Assembly (NCBI RefSeq): GCF_002251435.1
Contig: NZ_NPJI01000112.1
Coordinates: 1 to 64,000 of the forward strand
Direction of reading: 5' to 3'
Length of the DNA stretch: 64,000 nt
Origin: Prevotella sp. P2-180
GTDB lineage: Bacteria > Bacteroidota > Bacteroidia > Bacteroidales > Bacteroidaceae
Part shown: in pieces, positions 9,216 through 18,023 of the stretch
Numbering within the stretch: the first letter of the stretch is position 1
Layout: every line of letters begins with the position of its first letter
The notes under the pieces: generated by a model
Told to the model about the DNA's origin: nothing
Seen by the model: the letters and a program-made list of their open reading frames with translations, nothing else
Database searches by the model: none
Program-made: the position numbers and the translations under genes

Positions 9216-9223
9216 TACATTTG
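9216..9223 (+). promoter_or_regulatory. -7 promoter box for the ThiE-like gene
   Basis: TACATTTG followed by C, 26 nt before the ATG at 9250. The sequence GCACGATGAAA occurs twice downstream. The first copy opens an unrelated short frame, the second contains the real start. Confidence 0.6.
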
Positions 9224-9249
9224 CACGATGAAATCCAGATATTGGCACG

Positions 9250-9855
9250 ATGAAACTGATAATAATGACAAAATCCACATTTTTTGTGGAGGAAGACAAG
9301 ATAATATCGGCATTGTTTGATGTGGGCATGGACATCCTTCATCTTTACAAGCCAAGAGCCCTTCCGATGTATTCGGAGAGGCTGCTCACGTTGTTGCCGG
9401 ACGACTGTTATGAGAAAGTCATGGTGCATGAGCATTTTTACCTGAAGGAGGAATATGGTCTTCGGGGTATACATCTCGATGATGTCTCGCAACCAGTGCC
9501 TGAAAAATTCAAGGGAAAGATAAGTCGGACACTTGGACTGGAAGACATAACCAAGGAAGTGAAGAAGCGCTGCGATTATATCTTCTTGAAAGACACATTC
9601 TCAGCACTTACTCCCGATGGAGGGTCTTTCATTACCGACAGGCTTCAGCAGGCTTCAGACAATGGAATGATTGACAAGAAGACATACGCTTTTGGTGGCG
9701 TAAATCTTGAGAATATCAAGTTGGCCAGAGAACTGGGATTTGGCGGCGTGGTGGTCGACGACGACCTATGGGACAAGTTTGACATCCATCACCAAATAGA
9801 CTACAAGGAGCTGATATCCCATTACGAAAGACTGGCAAAAGCAGTGAAGGCATAG
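9250..9855 (+). CDS. thiamine phosphate synthase-like TIM-barrel protein
   Basis: A 201-residue protein resembling ThiE/TenI-type thiamine phosphate synthases. It shows the pattern of that barrel: DILHLYKPRAL where ThiE has its Q-R-K strand, VMVHEHFYLKEEYGLRGIHLDD where ThiE has the N-D-x-GVHLG region, and a late AFGGVNLENI glycine loop. The canonical pyrophosphate-binding residues are only partly kept, so it may be a non-thiamine paralogue. No thi genes are adjacent. Its follower is prs, 30 nt downstream, suggesting co-transcription with PRPP synthesis. Family call firm, exact reaction uncertain. Confidence 0.75.
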   Translation: MKLIIMTKSTFFVEEDKIISALFDVGMDILHLYKPRALPMYSERLLTLLPDDCYEKVMVHEHFYLKEEYGLRGIHLDDVSQPVPEKFKGKISRTLGLEDITKEVKKRCDYIFLKDTFSALTPDGGSFITDRLQQASDNGMIDKKTYAFGGVNLENIKLARELGFGGVVVDDDLWDKFDIHHQIDYKELISHYERLAKAVKA

Positions 9856-9885
9856 ACAGACAATATAAACTATCAAAACATAAAG

Positions 9886-10824
9886 ATGAGCGAACAAAAC
9901 TCTTACATGGTATTCTCGGGTACCAATACGAGATACCTGGCAGAAAAAATCTGCCACAGTCTTGGTTGTCCTTTAGGGCAGCTTCAAATCACAAAATTTT
10001 CCGACGGCGAGTTTGCAGTGTCTTACGAGGAGTCGATAAGGGGGCGTGACGTCTTTTTAGTTCAGAGCACCTTCCCCAACTCCGACAATCTCATGGAGTT
10101 GCTTCTGATGATAGATGCTGCCAAGAGAGCGTCGGCCAGAACCATTAATGCAGTCATCCCCTATTTTGGCTGGGCAAGACAAGACAGGAAGGATAAGCCA
10201 AGGGTAAGCATTGGTGCAAAGCTTGTGGCAGACCTGTTGAGCGTTGCTGGCATCGACCGTCTAATAACCATGGATTTACACGCCGATCAGATTCAGGGAT
10301 TCTTTGATGTTCCTGTAGACCATTTATATGCTTCAGGAGTAATTCTTCCATATCTTCAGAGTCTGAAACTTGAAGAACTTGTGATTGCCTCGCCTGATGT
10401 CGGTGGTTCAAAACGTGCCAATACCTATGCCAAATACTTAGGTTGCCCTCTTGTTTTATGCAACAAGACAAGGTCGCGTGCCAATGTGGTGGACAGCATG
10501 CAGATTATTGGCGACGTAGTGGGAAAGAATGTTGTTATTGTAGACGATATGGTCGACACTGCAGGAACAATCACGAAGGCGGCTGACATTATGAAGGCAG
10601 CTGGCGCGAAGACAGTGAGGGCATGTGCATCTCATTGTGTTATGAGTGGTCCTGCAAGCGAGCGAGTGCAGAACTCTGCGTTGGAAGAGATTGTGTTCAC
10701 CGACTCTATCCCTTATTCCAACCGTTGTGCTAAGGTAAAGCAACTGTCGGTGGCAGATATGTTTGCCGAGACCATAAAGCGAGTGATCAACAATGAGAGT
10801 ATAAGCAGTCAATATCTCGTTTAG
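9886..10824 (+). CDS. prs: ribose-phosphate pyrophosphokinase
   Basis: PRPP synthetase of 312 residues, making PRPP from ribose-5-phosphate and ATP for nucleotide, histidine, tryptophan and NAD synthesis. Visible motifs are ISFSDGE-type KFSDGEFAVSYEES near residue 37, the metal/ATP segment DLHADQIQGFFDVPVDHLYA near 130, and the PRPP-binding loop VVIVDDMVDTAGTI near 217. Length is typical. It lies 30 nt after the ThiE-like gene in the same direction. Confidence 0.96.
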   Translation: MSEQNSYMVFSGTNTRYLAEKICHSLGCPLGQLQITKFSDGEFAVSYEESIRGRDVFLVQSTFPNSDNLMELLLMIDAAKRASARTINAVIPYFGWARQDRKDKPRVSIGAKLVADLLSVAGIDRLITMDLHADQIQGFFDVPVDHLYASGVILPYLQSLKLEELVIASPDVGGSKRANTYAKYLGCPLVLCNKTRSRANVVDSMQIIGDVVGKNVVIVDDMVDTAGTITKAADIMKAAGAKTVRACASHCVMSGPASERVQNSALEEIVFTDSIPYSNRCAKVKQLSVADMFAETIKRVINNESISSQYLV

Positions 10825-10887
10825 CTCTGCCGGCTTTTTATACCATAGAGTGTTCTTTACATTTGAGAATAAAAAATAATTAAAGAT

Positions 10888-11442
10888 TTGAAAACAAGGA
10901 ATATTATTGGACTCGCAGCAGTGGCCATTATGGTCATTGCCTGCGGGTCTAATTCTTCTAAAAGGGATAAACGCAACGTAATATCACAGTCAGACATAGT
11001 GGAGCAACGTGAAGAGCGCAATTCCAATAGTGTGACTCTTCCGAATTTCACGCAGAACGATATCAGTGGCCAGCCTGTCAATCTTCATAAGGCTATATCC
11101 GACAACAAGGTTACGCTCATTGATTTCTGGGCCAGCTGGTGTGGTCCTTGCCGTGCCGAAATGCCAAATGTGGCAAGAATATATGAAAGGTACAAGGACA
11201 AAGGTTTTGGAATCATTGGAATATCGCTCGATGAGGATGCCGACAGCTGGATGACAGCTGTCCAGGCGATGGACATGAAATGGTTGCAGTTATCAGACCT
11301 GAATGGTTGGAACAATGAGATTTCATCGTCTCTTGGCATACGTTCCATTCCTTTTACGATTGTAGTAGACTCCAATGCACGCGTCTTGGCAGTAGGTCTA
11401 AGGGGTGAGGAGCTTGAAAGGAAAATTGAAGAGCTTTTATAA
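10888..11442 (+). CDS. TlpA-like thioredoxin-fold lipoprotein
   Basis: A 184-residue periplasm-facing lipoprotein. The lipobox VIAC puts the lipidated cysteine at residue 19 (gene starts at TTG 10888). After a 40-residue linker comes a TlpA/AhpC-TSA thioredoxin fold with active site WASWCGPCRAEMP near residue 84 and the cis-proline region SIPFTIVVD. Such proteins reduce or rearrange disulfides in exported proteins or serve in cytochrome maturation. No partner gene is adjacent. It ends at a strong bidirectional terminator. An ATG alternative is not available near the lipoprotein signal, which supports the TTG start. Confidence 0.88.
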   Translation: MKTRNIIGLAAVAIMVIACGSNSSKRDKRNVISQSDIVEQREERNSNSVTLPNFTQNDISGQPVNLHKAISDNKVTLIDFWASWCGPCRAEMPNVARIYERYKDKGFGIIGISLDEDADSWMTAVQAMDMKWLQLSDLNGWNNEISSSLGIRSIPFTIVVDSNARVLAVGLRGEELERKIEELL

Positions 11443-11483
11443 AAATGCTGTCAACGGCTTAAAAAACCGTTGACAGCATTTTA
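11442..11483. terminator. bidirectional terminator
   Basis: A 16-bp perfect stem (AAAATGCTGTCAACGG with its complement at 11467-11482) and T runs on both sides separate the convergent TlpA-like and surface lipoprotein genes. Confidence 0.9.
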
Positions 11484-11489
11484 TTCTTT

Positions 11490-14000
11490 TTACTCCGTCG
11501 ACACAATCTTAAAGTTTTCAGGCAGCTCGCTTTCTTCATATTTGTACCATATCGATGGTATTTCGCTATAGTTTGTCCAATTCAAAATATTTTTGGGTGA
11601 TATAAAGTATCTTGTCGGACTACCGGTGGCGCTTCTGTAATAGCCATATTTGTATGGGAAGGTGTAGTTCCATAAGTCGGGCATGGTGCCATAGTCTTCA
11701 GTTAGTTCCGATCCTATCGACCAAAAGACATTGTCAAATCTTACAACATTGTCGGCTTGTGAAAACCTGTTGCTTTTGGTTATTCCAGCACTTTCGTCGA
11801 TAAAGATGTCTTTGGAGACTTTCATTTTTTTGCAGTTTGTGAGAAGCTGTATGTAATTTGTGCATAGACTTTGTCGTGAGAATATGCCATCTGGAAGTGA
11901 AGAAAGGCTTGAGCAATCTCTGAATATCGCCTGCATGTTTTTTACTTTTGTCATCTCGTCGAATATTCCGCTTGGAATGGCAGTGAGGCTTGTGCAAAGC
12001 CTGAAGGTAGAAAATAATGATTCTACCTTTCCCATGCCTTCAAATAAGCTGGAAGGCACTGTCGTGAGTTGGTTGCAGTTAGCAAAAGTAGCGTCAAGGT
12101 TTGTAGCGTTGGCATAGTGTTTGAAAACGTCAGCTGGTATAGTTGTAATGCTTGTTCCGTAGAATACTGACGACAGGTCGTTGCTTCCATTGTTCAGTAG
12201 CGGTGTGTCTATGCTTTTCACCATCTTTCCGTTTTCGTTTTCATCAAAGGAAATCTCTTCTATATTAGCTGTTAAGGTAGGGTATTTGCCGAAGTTGAGT
12301 TCCGGAATCTGTTGTTTTGAGGCATCAGTTTCGAGAGATATTATTCTTATCTGAAAGTCTCCTGTAGAGCTATATGTGTGTTGTAGTTCAGTGGCTGTAA
12401 TAATATTGTCTAATATTGTGCTTGAGGTATTGTCTCCCCATACTATGGCGATAGGGGTTGATATCGTGCCTGTGGGGAAGGGTAGTGTGAATGTTGAATT
12501 TGTTTCGGTGGTTTCTATAGTGAATGCCATGTCGCTATACTCAACATTTAGGTTAGAGGTATTGGTGTCGTTGTCTTGGTCGGTTATTGAGAGTGTATAT
12601 AAACCGTTAGAGGTCATGAACGACGGGTCTGGAGTGACTGTGAATTTTCCAAATCGTGCAGTGGCTGAAGGCAGTCCGTATGATTGTCCTATGCATTCTG
12701 CAGAACTATACCATCCTTCAATAGATATTTCAGCGTGTGTAGTTTGTGTTCCTTCCGCATTTTTTATTGTAGCGTTGCTGAATGTCGCATTATTCATATC
12801 GGCAGTACTGTTCAGCTGCAGCACACCGGCGATGTCAAATCCTTCTTGTTTAGCCATAAAGCCGAAGTTGTGTCCCGCCATGTTTGTTATTCCATTGTCG
12901 TTGTTGTCATTACCTGTTTGCCATCCCTCAATGGTGTCGATGGAAAAGGTGACATTATTGTCGTCGAGGCATATAAGTATGTTATGTCTATAGCCTTGTG
13001 TGGTTTTATCGAAGCCAACGAGTCTTGAGAATTTTGTAATTTCCTTTTTTACTCCATTCGCCTCTATTTCGTATGTAGTGCTGATATATGTATAAAAAGA
13101 TTCGTCTTTTGGACTTGGTGAAATGAAGAATTCCTTGTCAAGAATCATTGCGTTTGTTTGTGCAGATTCTTCAGATGAGCATGTGGGTATGTTTTTTTCA
13201 GTGTTGCAAGTCTCATATTCATCATACGAGGCAGCCAGCATTTCAGCATTAGTGGCGTTTGTGATATTTTCAAATCCAGTCCATGTCCACTTGTCGTTGT
13301 TCATGTTTGGTCCGCTATGGTCCGCTTCTTCGTATGTAGCCTTTGCTGTTTGTTTTGGAAGATAGATTTTCAGGCTTTTCAGTGTTACATTATTTTCGGT
13401 TTCGTTTTTTTTCCATACATATAGTGACAGTCTGCTCAACAGGTGATACATTTTTAGGTTTACGTTTCCACGAATTCCGCTGTTGTTTGCCATTGAATTG
13501 AATGTTTCAGACAACAGATAGTCAATACCGCTTTTGGTGTCACCATTGTCAATTTCTTGTACTACAGGAATGTCAGTTAATGTCACTTTTCCTTCTTGGT
13601 ATGAGGCGTTTAAAGTTTCCTCTTCAGGAGCTATTCCCACAAAGTCATAATTCATATCATCTTCCCATAGTACCAAATTGTTGTAGTTCCAGATATTGTA
13701 ATCGGCATTCCATGTAAGGGAGGTGTAATTGTTTTGTTCAAAAATGTTTTGTGCAGTATTGGCATCGTATTGCGTTGATGAGTATTTTTCTCCCCATACT
13801 TTTATGGAATGTTTTTTAAGTTCGTCAACATTAGTTATGTCTCCAGTAGCGCTTTTAGTTTTGTTATTGACATAAGGTGTACCAAAGGTAATGGCATTGC
13901 CATTATTTTTAACAGGTTCAGATGAGTTGTTCTCAGAGCAAGCCATGATAAGTGCTATCTGACTTGCAAGAAATAATTTTGATAAGTTAAGTGTCTTCAT
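11490..14000 (-). CDS. fimbrillin-like surface lipoprotein with BspA-like repeats
   Basis: An 836-residue predicted lipoprotein: the signal ends in LIMAC with the lipid cysteine at residue 21. Residues about 35-370 look like a Bacteroidales fimbrillin/Mfa2-type domain (ITFGTPYVNNKTKSA start, YNIWNYNNLVLWEDD, and TQGYRHNILICLDDNNVTF before the domain end). Residues about 500-720 have a WGDNTSSTI strand motif and then three BspA/DUF285-type repeats with consensus TFANCNQLTTVPSSLFEGM, FRLCTSLTAIPSGIFDEM, FRDCSSLSSLPDGIFS. These repeats resemble the BspA leucine-rich family implicated in adhesion. The combination suggests a surface-exposed adhesin or pilus tip component. Single gene with its own promoter. 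No fimbrial partner gene is adjacent. Confidence 0.8.
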   Translation of the reverse strand: MKTLNLSKLFLASQIALIMACSENNSSEPVKNNGNAITFGTPYVNNKTKSATGDITNVDELKKHSIKVWGEKYSSTQYDANTAQNIFEQNNYTSLTWNADYNIWNYNNLVLWEDDMNYDFVGIAPEEETLNASYQEGKVTLTDIPVVQEIDNGDTKSGIDYLLSETFNSMANNSGIRGNVNLKMYHLLSRLSLYVWKKNETENNVTLKSLKIYLPKQTAKATYEEADHSGPNMNNDKWTWTGFENITNATNAEMLAASYDEYETCNTEKNIPTCSSEESAQTNAMILDKEFFISPSPKDESFYTYISTTYEIEANGVKKEITKFSRLVGFDKTTQGYRHNILICLDDNNVTFSIDTIEGWQTGNDNNDNGITNMAGHNFGFMAKQEGFDIAGVLQLNSTADMNNATFSNATIKNAEGTQTTHAEISIEGWYSSAECIGQSYGLPSATARFGKFTVTPDPSFMTSNGLYTLSITDQDNDTNTSNLNVEYSDMAFTIETTETNSTFTLPFPTGTISTPIAIVWGDNTSSTILDNIITATELQHTYSSTGDFQIRIISLETDASKQQIPELNFGKYPTLTANIEEISFDENENGKMVKSIDTPLLNNGSNDLSSVFYGTSITTIPADVFKHYANATNLDATFANCNQLTTVPSSLFEGMGKVESLFSTFRLCTSLTAIPSGIFDEMTKVKNMQAIFRDCSSLSSLPDGIFSRQSLCTNYIQLLTNCKKMKVSKDIFIDESAGITKSNRFSQADNVVRFDNVFWSIGSELTEDYGTMPDLWNYTFPYKYGYYRSATGSPTRYFISPKNILNWTNYSEIPSIWYKYEESELPENFKIVSTE

Positions 14001-14025
14001 ATTATTTGTTTTTTTAAATATAGTA

Positions 14026-14033
14026 CAAAGTTA
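14026..14033 (-). promoter_or_regulatory. -7 promoter box for the surface lipoprotein
   Basis: Minus strand TAACTTTG, 25 nt upstream of the ATG at 14000. Confidence 0.6.
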
Positions 14034-14102
14034 GAAATAAAAATAATAAACTCCAACTTTTTTTCAAAAAAAATATATATAAGATGAGTTTTGGGTGAAA
14101 AA

Positions 14103-14139
14103 AATAAGAAATCCCAATTCTTTATTGGGATTTCTTATT
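14103..14139 (-). terminator. terminator of rpsF-rpsR-rplI
   Basis: A 16-bp perfect stem AATAAGAAATCCCAAT with a 5-nt loop. On the minus strand it is followed by a long T run. Confidence 0.87.
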
Positions 14140-14170
14140 ATGAATAAAGTTGTATAGACTATTTTCAAAA

Positions 14171-14695
14171 TTATTCAGCGGTCTCTTCTGTCTGCTCTTC
14201 TACAGCAGCGGCAGGAGCTTCCTCCTCAACCACAGGAGCGGCAACTACAGGAGCGTTTTCAGCTACCACAGTAACAGGAATTTCAGCAGTTACTTCCTTG
14301 TGGAACTGAATGGTGGCAACATAATCGCCCACCTTCTTAATGTCGCGCATAATGATAATCTTGCGGTCGATGTCGTGACCGAGCTTCTTGAGCTCCTCAG
14401 CCACGTGAGCTGCGGTTACAGAACCATAGGTTACTCCAGTAGCGCTTACCTTAGCAGAGATGGTGAGTGCAACACCAGCGAGAGCGTCAGCCTTCTGCTG
14501 TGCTGCATCTTTGATGGCAGCGAGCTTGTGAGCCTGCTGGCGGAGGTTCTCAGCGAGAACTTTCTTTGCAGATTCAGAAGCTATTACACCCTTTCCCTGT
14601 GGGATGAGGTAGTTGCGTCCGTAACCAGACTTTACGTTAACGATATCGTTTTTAAATCCCAGACCGATAATATCTTCTTTCAGTATGATTTCCAT
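14171..14695 (-). CDS. rplI: 50S ribosomal protein L9
   Basis: L9, binding 23S rRNA through its N-terminal domain (MEIILKEDIIGLGFKNDIV, then SGYGRNYLIPQGKG). At 174 residues it is longer than the usual 148-150. The extra part is a C-terminal tail rich in Ala, Val, Pro and Glu (about residues 147-174), a feature of several Bacteroidetes ribosomal proteins. It is the last gene of the rpsF-rpsR-rplI operon, with 20 nt between it and rpsR. Confidence 0.97.
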   Translation of the reverse strand: MEIILKEDIIGLGFKNDIVNVKSGYGRNYLIPQGKGVIASESAKKVLAENLRQQAHKLAAIKDAAQQKADALAGVALTISAKVSATGVTYGSVTAAHVAEELKKLGHDIDRKIIIMRDIKKVGDYVATIQFHKEVTAEIPVTVVAENAPVVAAPVVEEEAPAAAVEEQTEETAE

Positions 14696-14715
14696 ATGTT
14701 TGTCCTCCTTTTTTA

Positions 14716-14982
14716 TTATTTCATCAAGTCAGTTACGTATGGAAGAAGTGCAATCTGGCGAGCGCGCTTGATAGCCTGAGCCACACGGCGCTGGTACTTC
14801 AGTGATGTGCCAGTGATACGGCGTGGAAGAATTTTTCCCTGCTCGTTGAGGAACTTCTTGAGGAATTCAGGATCCTTGTAGTCGATATACTTTATGCCAC
14901 TTTTCTTGAAACGGCAGTACTTCTTCTTCTTTGTATCCACGGTAGGTGGAGTCAAATATCTGATTTCTGATTCTTGTGCCAT
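14716..14982 (-). CDS. rpsR: 30S ribosomal protein S18
   Basis: S18 of 88 residues, with the conserved KKYCRFKKSGIKYIDYKD start and the RRITGTSLKYQRRVAQAIKRAR helix that contacts 16S rRNA beside S6. It lies 3 nt from the end of rpsF, so the two are translationally linked, as expected for the S6:S18 dimer partners. Confidence 0.97.
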   Translation of the reverse strand: MAQESEIRYLTPPTVDTKKKKYCRFKKSGIKYIDYKDPEFLKKFLNEQGKILPRRITGTSLKYQRRVAQAIKRARQIALLPYVTDLMK

Positions 14983-14985
14983 GAT

Positions 14986-15330
14986 TTATGCCTCCTGTTT
15001 GTTAGCGTACTTGTTCTTTCTCTTGATAGCGTAAGCTGCGGCATACTTGTCGAGCTTGACTGTCAAGAAACGGATTACTTTCTCGTCGCGACGATAGTTC
15101 ACTTCGAGTTTATTAACGAGTGTTGGCTCAGCTTTGAACTCCAACAGGCAGTAGAAGCCTGTAGATTTCTTCTGAATAGCGTAAGCCATCTTCTTGAGTC
15201 CCCAGGCCTCCTCGTTCAGTATTTCTGCTCCATTGTCGGTAAGCAGTTTCTTGAATTTGGCGACCGTTTCCTTCATCTGTTCATCAGACAAAACGGGAGT
15301 TAAAATGAAAACGGTTTCGTATTGATTCAT
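14986..15330 (-). CDS. rpsF: 30S ribosomal protein S6
   Basis: S6 of 114 residues: MNQYETVFILTPVLSDEQ start and the AWGLKKMAYAIQKKSTGFYC central strand. It pairs with S18 on the 30S platform. A basic C-terminal extension (AYAIKRKNKYANKQEA) replaces the acidic tail of the E. coli protein. First gene of the operon, with the promoter at 15377-15384 close upstream. Confidence 0.97.
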   Translation of the reverse strand: MNQYETVFILTPVLSDEQMKETVAKFKKLLTDNGAEILNEEAWGLKKMAYAIQKKSTGFYCLLEFKAEPTLVNKLEVNYRRDEKVIRFLTVKLDKYAAAYAIKRKNKYANKQEA

Positions 15331-15376
15331 ACTACTTTAAAATGTTAATTAATTGTTATTTTGCAAAATGCGGGTG

Positions 15377-15384
15377 CAAAGGTA
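15377..15384 (-). promoter_or_regulatory. -7 promoter box for rpsF operon
   Basis: Minus strand TACCTTTGCACCCGC, the strong housekeeping version also seen before the tRNA cluster and rpsP. The leader to the rpsF ATG is short (about 40 nt). Confidence 0.72.
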
Positions 15385-15417
15385 CTGCTTTTTTTTGAAC
15401 ATACCAAATTTTTTTGT

Positions 15418-15425
15418 TACTTTTG
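15418..15425 (+). promoter_or_regulatory. -7 promoter box for the small membrane protein
   Basis: TACTTTTG followed by C, 20 nt before ATG 15446. Confidence 0.6.
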
Positions 15426-15445
15426 CGGCAAAATTAACTTATAAT

Positions 15446-15625
15446 ATGAGATTTGGCATGAAAAAGATTGGGTTTGGCTTGATTGCCATAGGAGTTTTTC
15501 TCTTTTTTTTGAGTCTTATGGTTGAAAAGGCTGATAACAACAGCACGAGACTCGTTGGCCTCGTGCTTGTTGTTGGGGGTGCGTTTGCGCATGTATATGG
15601 TTATAAGAAGGAGAGCAAGTATTAG
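15446..15625 (+). CDS. small two-helix membrane protein
   Basis: About 59 residues (or 55 if it starts at the second ATG, 15458). It has two hydrophobic helices (IGFGLIAIGVFLFFLSLMV and RLVGLVLVVGGAFAHVYGY) joined by a short polar loop, and a basic C-terminus. The reading frame extends further upstream but the promoter box at 15418-15425 rules that out. Its stop overlaps the rprY stop by 2-3 nt, tail to tail. I do not recognise a family. It may be an inner-membrane accessory protein. Confidence 0.6.
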   Translation: MRFGMKKIGFGLIAIGVFLFFLSLMVEKADNNSTRLVGLVLVVGGAFAHVYGYKKESKY

Positions 15626-16323
15626 TCTTCTTCAGGGGTTATGAGCTTGTATCCCTTGCCATGGATGTTGATAATCTCTATCTGGTCGTCGTCTTTCAGA
15701 TGTTTGCGCAGTTTTGTGATGTAAACGTCCATTGAGCGTGCGTTGAAATAGTTGTCATCTATCCAGATGGTCTTCAGGGCGAAATCGCGCTGCAGGATGT
15801 CGTTGGCATGACTGCAGAGAAGCGCGAGAAGCTCGTTTTCCTTTGTTGTGAGCTTTGTTTGCTTGTCTCCGATGGTGAGAAGTTGCTTTTGTGTGTCGAA
15901 CACGAAGCGTCCGAGTCTGTAGACCGAGCTTTCCTTGTTTTTCTTTCCTCTCACTCTTCTTAGAATAGCTTCAATACGGAATACGAGTTCTTCCATTGAG
16001 AATGGTTTTGTGATGTAGTCATCGGCACCAATCTTGAAGCCTTCGAGGATGTCTTCCTTGAGTGTTTTGGCTGTGAGGAAGATGATGGGTATGTCCGCAT
16101 TGGCGGCGCGTATTTCCTGTGCAAGAGTGAAGCCATCTTTTTTTGGCATCATGACGTCGAGCACGCAGATGTCGAACTTTGTTTTCAGAAACGCTTTATA
16201 TCCAGCCTCTCCGTCGGGACACAATTCTGCATTAAAGCCTTTGGCTGCAAGGTATTCGCGGAGCAGCATTCCGAGGTTTTCGTCGTCTTCGCAAAGAAGG
16301 ATCTTCAAATTTTCGTTTTCCAT
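15622..16323 (-). CDS. rprY: RprY-type response regulator
   Basis: OmpR-family response regulator of 233 residues. The receiver domain (1-120) has acidic pocket EDDE near 12, phosphoacceptor in VLDVMMPKKDG near residue 56, and K in TKPFS near 105. A winged-helix DNA-binding domain follows (135-230, RSMDVYITKLRKHLKDD recognition region). It matches the RprY regulator described in Bacteroides and is encoded directly after its kinase, the usual rprX-rprY order. The signal sensed is not evident from the sequence. Confidence 0.88.
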   Translation of the reverse strand: MENENLKILLCEDDENLGMLLREYLAAKGFNAELCPDGEAGYKAFLKTKFDICVLDVMMPKKDGFTLAQEIRAANADIPIIFLTAKTLKEDILEGFKIGADDYITKPFSMEELVFRIEAILRRVRGKKNKESSVYRLGRFVFDTQKQLLTIGDKQTKLTTKENELLALLCSHANDILQRDFALKTIWIDDNYFNARSMDVYITKLRKHLKDDDQIEIINIHGKGYKLITPEED

Positions 16324-16384
16324 AATTATAATATTTTAAAAGTTTATATTTTATTTCTTTAATGGTTTGAGAGAATGTTATTTC

Positions 16385-17950
16385 TTATTCTTCGTTTTGT
16401 ATGGCAGGAAGCGAAATGGTGAACTTTGTGCCTTTTCCGTATTCGCTTTCTACGTGTATTTCTCCTTTGTGCAAGTCTACTATTTTCTTGACGTATGCCA
16501 GTCCGAGGCCGAAGCCTTTGGCATCATGTAGGTTTCCTGTGTGTACACGATAGAATTTCTCGAATATCTTCTTCAGGTTTTCTTTCTTTATGCCCATGCC
16601 AGTGTCTCGTATGGACAAGAAGAGTTTGTTGCCTTCGTTCCATGTCTTGATATAGATGTCAAGCGGTGATTCCTGCTTGCGGTATTTCACCGCGTTGTCC
16701 ATTAGATTGAACACCACGTTTTGGAAGTGTGTCTCGTCGACGTAAATTGTAGAGTCGACGGCTTCTATCTCCGTGTAAATTTTTCCTCCGGTGTGTTCTA
16801 CTCTCAGGCTGAAGGAGTGTGCGGCATTTTCTACCATCTCATTCAGGTCGAGTCGTTTTTTCTTGAACACGGCCTTCTTTCTATCGAACATCGACATCTG
16901 TAGCACTTTCTCAACGAGGAATCTCAGTCGTTTTGACTCGTCGTTAATCACTCCTCCCAGATGTTGCATCATGGCTTCGCTTTTGTTTATGCTTTTGTCG
17001 TTAAGCATTTGCGCTGCCAGCGATATGCTTGCTATTGGTGTCTTCAGCTCGTGGGTCATATTGTTGATGAAGTCGTTCTTTATCTCAGTGTATCGTTTCT
17101 GTCGGAATATGATTACGATGGTGAAGATGAACGTTATGAGCAGTACGATGGTGAACACCACGGAAGGTATCATGAACCTGATGCTTGAGAATATGTAGCT
17201 GTTGATGTCGGGGAAGTGTATTCTCACCACTCCCATTTTTGAAGAAGGGTCATTGCGGAACAGTACTTGTGAGTATGTGTAGGCAAGGCCTTCCTCAGTG
17301 TAGTCGGGGCAGCGGTATACTTCCCGTCCGTCGGCGGTTGACACTGTGACGTGGTAGGGAATGTTGATACCGTTGTTGAGCAGTTCCGCCCTTATGTCCT
17401 GGTCGAGAAGCTTGAAGTTGATACGTTCCTTAAGCGGGCGTTCGCTGGCTTGGTAGAGTATGCTGTAGACCACTTCGTCGAGCAGCGCCTTTTGGTATAC
17501 ATACCTGTTGCGTACTATTTCCTGCAGCGACTTCGATGCTTCGCTCAGTGTGCTCTTGTCGGAGCGCAGTATGATACCCTTGGGTATGGTAGACGGCTTG
17601 GTAGTGATGGTCTTTAGCTGAAACGAGGAATATACTGTGCCGTCCTTGCCGGTAACGGCATATTGGTGTGTATGTTGAACCACGTCGTTGAGCTTGCCAG
17701 ACCTGGTCATCACTGAGTCGTGCCGGAATGCTCTTCTTTCAGTTTCGTTTACGTCTTTCTCGAGATAGCGCAATGTCTCATTGACTTCGAGGTTTCTCGA
17801 GGCTCGATAGAGACTTCTGTTTACAGATTCGTCGAACTGCTCTTTCTTCATTTTCGCCATCTCTTCAATGTAAGACAGCTGAAGGTAGAGAAGGACTACG
17901 AACGAAAGTCCCATTATGATTGCTATTGTCCAAATCGTTGACTTTTTCAT
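16385..17950 (-). CDS. rprX: RprX-type sensor histidine kinase
   Basis: About 521 residues from ATG 17950; the frame continues upstream but this start gives a clean MKKSTIWTIAIIMGLSFVVL first membrane helix. A long periplasmic region (about 30-280) is followed by a second helix (VVFTIVLLITFIFTIVIIF). Then come the H-box FINNMTHELKTPIASISLAAQ, an N-box (NLMDNAVKYRK) and G-boxes (DTGMGIKKEN, GFGLGLAYVKKIV). It phosphorylates RprY, encoded 61 nt downstream. Confidence 0.88.
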   Translation of the reverse strand: MKKSTIWTIAIIMGLSFVVLLYLQLSYIEEMAKMKKEQFDESVNRSLYRASRNLEVNETLRYLEKDVNETERRAFRHDSVMTRSGKLNDVVQHTHQYAVTGKDGTVYSSFQLKTITTKPSTIPKGIILRSDKSTLSEASKSLQEIVRNRYVYQKALLDEVVYSILYQASERPLKERINFKLLDQDIRAELLNNGINIPYHVTVSTADGREVYRCPDYTEEGLAYTYSQVLFRNDPSSKMGVVRIHFPDINSYIFSSIRFMIPSVVFTIVLLITFIFTIVIIFRQKRYTEIKNDFINNMTHELKTPIASISLAAQMLNDKSINKSEAMMQHLGGVINDESKRLRFLVEKVLQMSMFDRKKAVFKKKRLDLNEMVENAAHSFSLRVEHTGGKIYTEIEAVDSTIYVDETHFQNVVFNLMDNAVKYRKQESPLDIYIKTWNEGNKLFLSIRDTGMGIKKENLKKIFEKFYRVHTGNLHDAKGFGLGLAYVKKIVDLHKGEIHVESEYGKGTKFTISLPAIQNEE

Positions 17951-18023
17951 GTTGGCAAAGGTAATGCATTTTATTAAACAGAACAATAGATATTGTTAAT
18001 TTAATGTGTTAAATTTATGTATA

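Noticed and set aside
9228..9300. Small frame from ATG 9228 as a leader peptide before the ThiE-like gene
   Set aside because: It runs into the real gene in another frame and has no regulatory features such as codon runs or an attenuator hairpin.
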